Below, piece by piece: positions 58,131-64,000 of a DNA stretch of 64,000 bases (position 1 is the first letter of the stretch; every line of letters begins with the position of its first letter). Below the pieces are notes generated by a model. The model made no database searches. It saw only the letters and a program-made list of their open reading frames with translations, and was not told the origin of the DNA. Origin of the DNA: Zoroaster sp. YZ-2022 (lineage: Eukaryota; Echinodermata; Asteroidea; Forcipulatida; Zoroasteridae); the NCBI GenBank assembly GCA_029582265.1, contig CM055816.1:39192466-39256465 (forward strand), in the 5' to 3' direction. Both the position numbers and the translations under genes were made by a program.

Positions 58131-58968
58131 GTAAAGGATGGCTAAAGTGGTCGAGCTGCCAAGGTTATGCTCTTAGCAGCCAGCCACCGACCCATACATG
58201 ACCACCGAGCACAGTCTGAGATCGAAAGTGATTGGTTTTTCAGTAAAATAAAGAAAAATCTCTCGTATTTTCTAGAAGAGACTAAAAACTATAAATATGG
58301 GCTGGTAGAGGATTTTAGGTGGGACTTGAGCAAACCAAGACTTCGGTAAAGGACTTGAGCAAACCAAGACTTCGGTAAAGGACTCGACGAGAATATATCG
58401 ATTCTTCAGTGTACATCCACTAGGACCTGTGACGTCGCTTACGACTCGTCTGTGGAGTGTTTTGAGAAAGTTCGTATTGACCGAGTGAATTGTCTGAGAG
58501 CTGAATTTGTTTCCGGAAGAGACATTTCGTGAACTAAATCTACAGTTCAGTATTTTTGGGATTTCTGCTTTCCCATATTTTTGTCACGGTAGTCGACTTG
58601 TGTCCCCGTGGTTTTGTCTACTTTCCAGCCGTTTGTTGGAGGTGAATTCGCCCCACGCCCAGCTCTGTTTACATCGTGTCAGATAACTGATTTTGAATCG
58701 TTTTCGCTGGAGCCCGCTGCTCAGTCCTCAAGCCTGTAAGATCTTCTTATTTAGTATAAGATCTTTTCTTAATGTAAACTTGTTTACCCTAATCATTGTA
58801 CGCTTGTTAAACCCATCGATATTTGTAGCAGTTGATATTTTCATTATTAAATCACTTTGTTTTTGTGTTCTTTATATCAGTGTGACCTTGTTTGATTTCT
58901 CTGAGAAAATTCAGGCTTTTTGAGCAATTTGCATTCACCTATAGTTTGAAGATTTTCGGATCGTAACA
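58131..58968 (+). mobile_element. Probable 5' LTR of a Gypsy-type element
   Basis: The 3' boundary is set by the primer-binding site at 58972: the LTR ends GATCGTAACA. The proposed start (TGTAAAGGATGGC at 58131) is chosen because LTRs start with TG, and is uncertain. Within it, GACTTGAGCAAACCAAGACT followed by TCGGTAAAG occurs twice in tandem (58323-58384), a duplication of the kind common in LTR promoter regions, and TATAAG lies at 58755. The matching 3' LTR is not in the window. Confidence 0.5.
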
Positions 58969-58971
58969 AAT

Positions 58972-58988
58972 TGGGGGCTTGTCCGGGA
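58972..58988 (+). promoter_or_regulatory. tRNA-Pro-type primer-binding site
   Basis: TGGGGGCTTGTCCGGGA differs by one base from the complement of the tRNA-Pro 3' end (TGGGGGCTCGTCCGGGA). It lies 3 bp downstream of the putative LTR end and 98 bp before the gag ATG, where minus-strand DNA synthesis would be primed. Confidence 0.75.
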
Positions 58989-59086
58989 AACCAAATAAAA
59001 ATAAGCCATACTACTTTTATTATACAACTGTCAAGCAAGGTTGCACGCTTTGTTATACTGTTGCTAGTTTGTAGTGTAGAATCATT

Positions 59087-59824
59087 ATGGCTAGTAAGTT
59101 TGAGGTCCAAGCTTTCGTGGAGGCTGAGGATTTGTCAGTCGATAAATTGCAACTGTTAACAAAAGATGAGTTGCATGAAGTTGCTAAATATGTTCAACTA
59201 GAAATTTCTCGAAGTGTCAAGAAGGCAAAACTAGTGAGCGTTCTTGCGGAAAAATTGAATCTAGAGATGGCTGAGTCTCCGCAAACTGCTGATCGAGAAA
59301 TTGAGCTGGCCAAAATTGAGCTGGAAAAAGAAAGACTCAGGCTTGAGTTTGAAAGAGAAGAAAAAGAAAAAGAAAGAGAAGAAAAAGAAAAAGAAAGAGA
59401 ATTTGAACTACGAAAGCTTGAACTCGAACATCAACTCAAAATTAAAGAACTGGAATTAGGTGCAAAGAAAGACACAGGCAAAAAGAGAGAAAAACTCCAA
59501 TTGACTTTTGATCTAGCAAAGAACGTTAGGGTTGGTGCCAAAATTCAACGACGACATGATGTTGAAACATATTTTCTAGTCTTTTGGAGAAAACTGCCAA
59601 AAAGTCTTAGTTGGCCTGAGAAATATTGGCCTTTGCTCATGCAGAGCACGTTTGTGGGGTAAGGCTCAAAGGTCTATGCCACACTTTCAGAGGAACAGTG
59701 TAGTGAATATGCTACCGTTAAAGCAACTATTTTAAATGCTTATGAATTGGTTCCCTGAGGCATATAGGCAGAAATTTCGAAAATTTACTAGATCAAAATG
59801 GCCAGACCTTTGTCAATTCTAGAC
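59087..59824 (+). pseudogene. Gypsy-type Gag, broken, running into an assembly gap
   Basis: Starts ATGGCTAGTAAG. Residues 1-65 are helical; 75-130 form a highly charged coiled coil with a duplicated EREEKEKEREEKEKE segment; then the capsid-like region with KLPKSLSWPEKYWPLLMQS. A TAA at 59660 interrupts the frame at the VG position, after which KVYATLSEEQCSEYATVKAT and LNAYELVP continue in the same frame, a TGA follows, and EAYRQKFRKFTRS continues in the next frame up to the N gap. These features match the Gag of Gypsy/Metaviridae elements with SCAN-like capsid domains. The element is at least doubly disabled. Protease and pol, if present, are hidden in or lost after the gap. Confidence 0.7.
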
Positions 59825-60324
59825 NNNNNNNNNNNNNNNNNNNNNNNNNNNNNNNNNNNNNNNNNNNNNNNNNNNNNNNNNNNNNNNNNNNNNNNNNNNN
59901 NNNNNNNNNNNNNNNNNNNNNNNNNNNNNNNNNNNNNNNNNNNNNNNNNNNNNNNNNNNNNNNNNNNNNNNNNNNNNNNNNNNNNNNNNNNNNNNNNNNN
60001 NNNNNNNNNNNNNNNNNNNNNNNNNNNNNNNNNNNNNNNNNNNNNNNNNNNNNNNNNNNNNNNNNNNNNNNNNNNNNNNNNNNNNNNNNNNNNNNNNNNN
60101 NNNNNNNNNNNNNNNNNNNNNNNNNNNNNNNNNNNNNNNNNNNNNNNNNNNNNNNNNNNNNNNNNNNNNNNNNNNNNNNNNNNNNNNNNNNNNNNNNNNN
60201 NNNNNNNNNNNNNNNNNNNNNNNNNNNNNNNNNNNNNNNNNNNNNNNNNNNNNNNNNNNNNNNNNNNNNNNNNNNNNNNNNNNNNNNNNNNNNNNNNNNN
60301 NNNNNNNNNNNNNNNNNNNNNNNN
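59825..60324. other. Assembly gap (500 N)
   Basis: Exactly 500 N. The Gypsy element enters it from the left and does not recognisably continue on the right. Confidence 1.
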
Positions 60325-60470
60325 GTTAAAAGTATCCCTTTCCCTTTCACTCAGATAAAGGGATTAAAAAGCCCCTGTTTGTCCAAGCAGATAAGAGGCG
60401 TGAGGTTGGTAAACATGAAAAAGGATGTGTGATACTTAATTTTTCTCTCTAATGGAGAGTTCCCGTAATG

Positions 60471-60870
60471 AATGTAAAACAAATAACAAACAAAAATCTC
60501 TGTAAAAAACAAACATTTTCCACCTGATTCGATTGTATTTTACAAATTTTATATTCAATAACAAAAGTATGGGTAAAATCAACAAAATATAAAAAATACA
60601 AACTTATTACATCAAAAACAAAAACGAAAATGTAAAACGGCAAATAACAAACACAAAATCTGTGTAAAAAAGAAACTTTTACAATTCTGATTGTTATTTT
60701 ACAAATTTTATGTTTAATAACAAAATTATAGGTGAAATCAACAAATTATGTAAAAATACATAAATATTTACAGAAAGAGGTTGTTTACATCAAAAACAAA
60801 ACAAAAACATGTAAAATCAAATAACAAACAAAAATCTGTGTAAAAAAAACAGAATTTTTTTTACAGTGTG
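60471..60870. repeat. Tandem repeat, 2.3 units of 160-180 bp
   Basis: Units begin ATGTAAAACAAATAACAAAC or a variant at 60471, 60630 and 60812. They share CTGTGTAAAAAA, ATTTTACAAATTTTAT, TCAACAAA and TTACATCAAAAACAAAA. AT-rich and non-coding. It abuts the 3' end of the LINE remnant. Confidence 0.7.
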
Positions 60871-60879
60871 GATGATGTC

Positions 60880-62742
60880 GCTTTGGCGTCGTACCAACGT
60901 CCACTCGAAGGATGAAGGAGATGACGAACCTGTACAGGAGCCGTAAATGACGGAGAGAAACAACTCCCCACAAAGCCCATGGCCTTCATTGTGTTAACAA
61001 GATAGCCGTGGTCAACGTTATCAAGCTTTTTTTGATCGAGGTTGACCTTACGGCTAACGGCTCAAATGTCGTTAAGATCAAGTACATTAAAAATGTCTCC
61101 GGATCAAAATTGATGTTGTCATAGATCGACCGCCCCGGTACACAATATGTTTGAGTCTTCGTTAACGACGCTGTAGATGCACTGTTTGAGCCTGCTGGCG
61201 AGCAACCTGCAGCATAAATATGTTATAATCGGTGTTTAAGAAGAGGAGACCGGACGCCAATTGGCAATGTCTGAAAAGGTCTTCCTTCTTGGGAATTAAA
61301 GTAATGACTGCACGAGAAAAGGAACGTGGGAAGGAGGCCCGAGTGAAAGAAAAATTGAGGAACAGAAAAGAAGATCATTTTAAGAAGGGGCCAAAAAACA
61401 TTGAGAAAAATTCGGAGCTAAGGCCCATCGAGGCCAGGGTTTGTTTTGCCAAGTTGCTCGACAGCAAGTCAAGTTCCTCAAAGACGACGAGGACAATCAA
61501 GGTCCTCGCATCCTGAGGCTCAAGCCTTATTAGAGGTCCTCAGGTGATTACATCAAAGGCACTCTCATCCAGTCGGTACTCCGACTATATAGATTTGGTA
61601 GAGAAGAAAGGGTGGATGTGGGTTTTTATTTCTGTTGGGGTTTTTCAGTGATAGTGCCAGAGAGTCGTATTTTAAGGGCTAGATTTGGAGATTGAATTGT
61701 TATTTTCTAAAGGTTAAAGAAAGTAAGATGTGGATGAGTCAGGTTTCATTTAGGTGTTTAAAGCGTGATCTGACGAGAGCGCCTTGAGCTTTATTTTTAA
61801 GATGTTCATTTAGAATATTCTTTTGCTCCTGGAGGGACCTCTTTGGCCCTGAGGCGTGAGATCTGGCGCAGACTGTAATTTTTCAATGTTTTGGTTCAGT
61901 TCAGCTTCATAACCCCTCGTCTTTCTTTTAGCAATTTTTGGCTGTATTTAGGGTAATGGATTTTATGTGGGACTTGCCAAAGGGTCCCAACTTTGAAGAG
62001 AGATTAGGGAAAATTATTTTATTTTGATGCTGCCAATTGGCTCCAGAAGTTAGAGATTATTTCTTTGTATGAATTGTCCCCGGAAAGAGGGAGTTGTTAC
62101 TAAAATGCCAGTAGGCGCTACCTCTGGCAAGCAGAGGGGAAGCTTTTAATTTGAAGGAGGATAGCAGAATGGTCAGGAAAGAGTGCAAGGTATGGATTTT
62201 GGAAAGAATGGACAGAGGATAAAATATTGCAATGGGCCATAAAAACTTGATCGAGTCTGGCTCAAGGAGCCAGACTTGGACGAGAATTATTTCTGAACCA
62301 TGAAAATGTTTGTACACCTGGGTTATAGGCTGCACTTGAGATGTTCACGCAACGACATTGCACTCACCGCGTCGCTTGAGGCACATGCAACTCTGGGTCG
62401 ATGCTCGACCGGCATGCGCAGACGGTCGACAACTGGGTCCTCCATTTGGTGAGTCACCTCTCCGATGACGATGAGGGCCGTCGTCAACAAACTTGAGCAC
62501 AATGCTCGCGTGGAAGGACTGGATAGAGTCTAAAAGCTGGTTTGTCATTCTGCGGGATTAAGAAATTGTAAAAAGATAGAAAAAGGTGTTATTGGTCCTG
62601 ATTTTTGTGAAAAGAATGTGTCATTCGAGATAATTTTAGAAGTAACAATAACTGTATTTGGTTTTTTAACTTCAAGGTTGTTATTCCCACCCACAGTAGT
62701 GGGGCTTTGGGGGCAACACAGTAGGAGAGTGTACGGCCACAT
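60880..62742 (-). pseudogene. Tx1/L1-type LINE remnant
   Basis: On the minus strand, coding fragments occur in the order of an endonuclease-RT LINE: near 62120-62070 a linker with RGSAYWHFSNNSL, typical of the segment between endonuclease and RT in L1/Tx1 elements; near 61140-61100 a Gly-Arg-Ser-like block; near 61040-60980 LDNVDHGYLVNTMKAMGF, the RT palm motif with the first catalytic Asp region disturbed; then a short C-terminal part of the fingers. The YxDD half is missing, and the frame changes repeatedly, with a purine-rich expansion at 61300-61400. A 3'-truncated and degraded copy. Confidence 0.55.
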
Positions 62743-64000
62743 TTTTCCGCATGGGGCTTGTGTGTGGAAGTTAAAAATGGGTTTCTTGAAGGAAGAATTA
62801 TATCTGAGGGGAATTACAAAGATTTTCTACACTTTATGTGTTTTTGATGGAAGCATTTTCAAAGTGGCCGTACATCCTCCCGTGTTGAGGGTGAGCAACG
62901 ACAGCGGTCATCGCAAGGAGTAGTGAAAAATACATGTAGAAAGGAATGTTTATTTCTGTAGGGGAGTCCTTTACTGAGTTTTACCAGTCTCTGCTGCATG
63001 CTTTTAGATAAGCTTGGGTGGGTTCTGAGGGGTTTAATTCGTCACCGTTTTCACGACTAAAGCAAAAGTGTGCAAAATCGTCTATACCGATTTTTCAATT
63101 TTTTTACGTATTGAAGCTTAAGTGTATTGAGATCCCTACCATTTCGCAGGATTTTAAATTTGGAAGAGTGATTATTTTGGCGGGGAAAATAGACATTTAC
63201 TGGAAAACGTTAAAAGCAGCCAAAGTACATTTTTGTTTTTCACGAAGAGCCAAAAGTTTACATTGCCTTTCGTTGAAAACGACACAGCGGCGCAAGAGCG
63301 TTTTCACGAAGAGCGAAACATGCATGTTACCATGTCATGTGTTACGCGGTGCTTGGGTGAAATCGTTTTTCACGAAGAGAGAAAAAGTTCTGCACGCGCC
63401 GTCTGCTTAACGTTGTCAAGGTAAAAGAAACCTCCTTCTCTGATGCACAAGTAAATACCGCCTTGTGTTTACGCACGCACCGGATTATATGAGTAAACGA
63501 TACGATACTAGAGGCACAGTAATTGGCGCGCCTCGAGCTTGGTGAGTTTGTTATAGCTCCGTAAAATGCGGGCTTTAAGTTTTAAACTGATACTGTGGTC
63601 GGTAAACATTCAATCCTGCTGACAATTAAGGTAACATTTAAAATACAGCTCTTGTTCTTCAAAATAGAACTCCAAATGTCGTACTTCCCAACTTTTATTA
63701 GAGCCTAGACTGTAGTGATTGTGACCGGACACACGTACACGTCGTGCAAACTGGCGTTACATTTGTGTACAGTACAGTAGAACTGTATTATCAACTGCTC
63801 CCCCTCCCCTCCCCGGGCTGCCCTTTACCCCAAGATGTGGTGGTGTCACTTTTGAAGTAACAAGAATCCTCAACCCTTTGGGCTTAAATTTTTAGTGACA
63901 TTCCCCGACATACGTAGGTGGGGCACACCCCACCTAACTGGCTTTGAGAAAAAGTCAATGGCAAAATGGTGAATCCCCACCTGGGTCTTGAAAATGATTT
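62743..64000. other. No gene recognised; weak 65-bp repetition
   Basis: TTTTTCACGAAGAG recurs at about 63236, 63300 and 63366, a diverged tandem of ~65 bp including AAAAGTT and a CG-rich tail. The 130-codon frame across it has no domain. Near 63520 GGCGCGCC marks a GC-rich spot. Nothing else is supported up to the window end. Confidence 0.4.

Noticed and set aside
63018..63410. 130-codon plus-strand frame
   Set aside because: Overlaps a diverged 65-bp repeat, lacks a recognised domain, and a different frame is equally open across the same region.

Overview
This is eukaryotic, intron-bearing, AT-rich DNA. Its style suggests a marine invertebrate, probably a non-vertebrate deuterostome (echinoderm, hemichordate or lancelet grade): frequent GTACATGTAC and TAGGCCTA words, PIF/Harbinger, Tc1, RTE-like, Tx1-like, DIRS-like and Gypsy elements, and a SUSD2/MUC4-type vWD gene. 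The species cannot be fixed from the sequence. Three runs of exactly 500 N (19783-20282, 39887-40386, 59825-60324) are scaffold placeholders, so the order across them is provisional.

Layout. 0-6 kb: a LINE 3' fragment, then a complete 3.8 kb PIF/Harbinger transposon with 3-bp target duplications, a transposase carrying one in-frame TGA, and a second spliced gene on the other strand. 6-12.5 kb: inverted-repeat elements, a Harbinger MITE and decayed parvovirus-like remnants. 12.5-29 kb: two copies (A, B) of one repeat family that opens with TACAGTTGCGATC and carries arrays of the palindrome TTATCGCGATAA. Copy A is split by an RTE-like LINE. Between the copies lie a spliced Crypton-like tyrosine-recombinase gene with a premature TGA, a tRNA-Leu-derived SINE and three in-phase micro-exon-like units. 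29-36 kb: a 105-bp tandem array and an intact Tc1 (DD34E) transposase. 36.8-39.3 kb: a foldback element with a second inverted-repeat element nested inside it. 40-44 kb: a possible small two-exon gene and an AG microsatellite. 44.9-57.2 kb: exons of a SUSD2/MUC4-like vWD gene on the minus strand, whose largest visible intron is filled by a SINE, a decayed DIRS-like retroelement and inverted-repeat elements. 58-64 kb: a Gypsy-type 5' LTR, primer-binding site and gag, then a Tx1/L1-type LINE remnant.

The most striking observation is the Tc1 transposase at 34656-35678 (minus). Its 340-residue frame is intact, and it is packaged like a replication-dependent histone gene: an exact canonical histone 3' stem-loop starts 31 nt after the stop codon, a purine-rich element resembling the U7 target follows it, and upstream lie a TATA box, a CATTC cap-like site, an E2F-type site and an octamer-like motif. 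If real, its mRNA would be poly(A)-less and restricted to S phase. I know of no described case, but I cannot search.

Ordinary host genes are sparse. The best-supported one is the vWD gene, and even it shows a one-base frameshift and a splice-phase mismatch, so it is either a pseudogene or affected by assembly errors.
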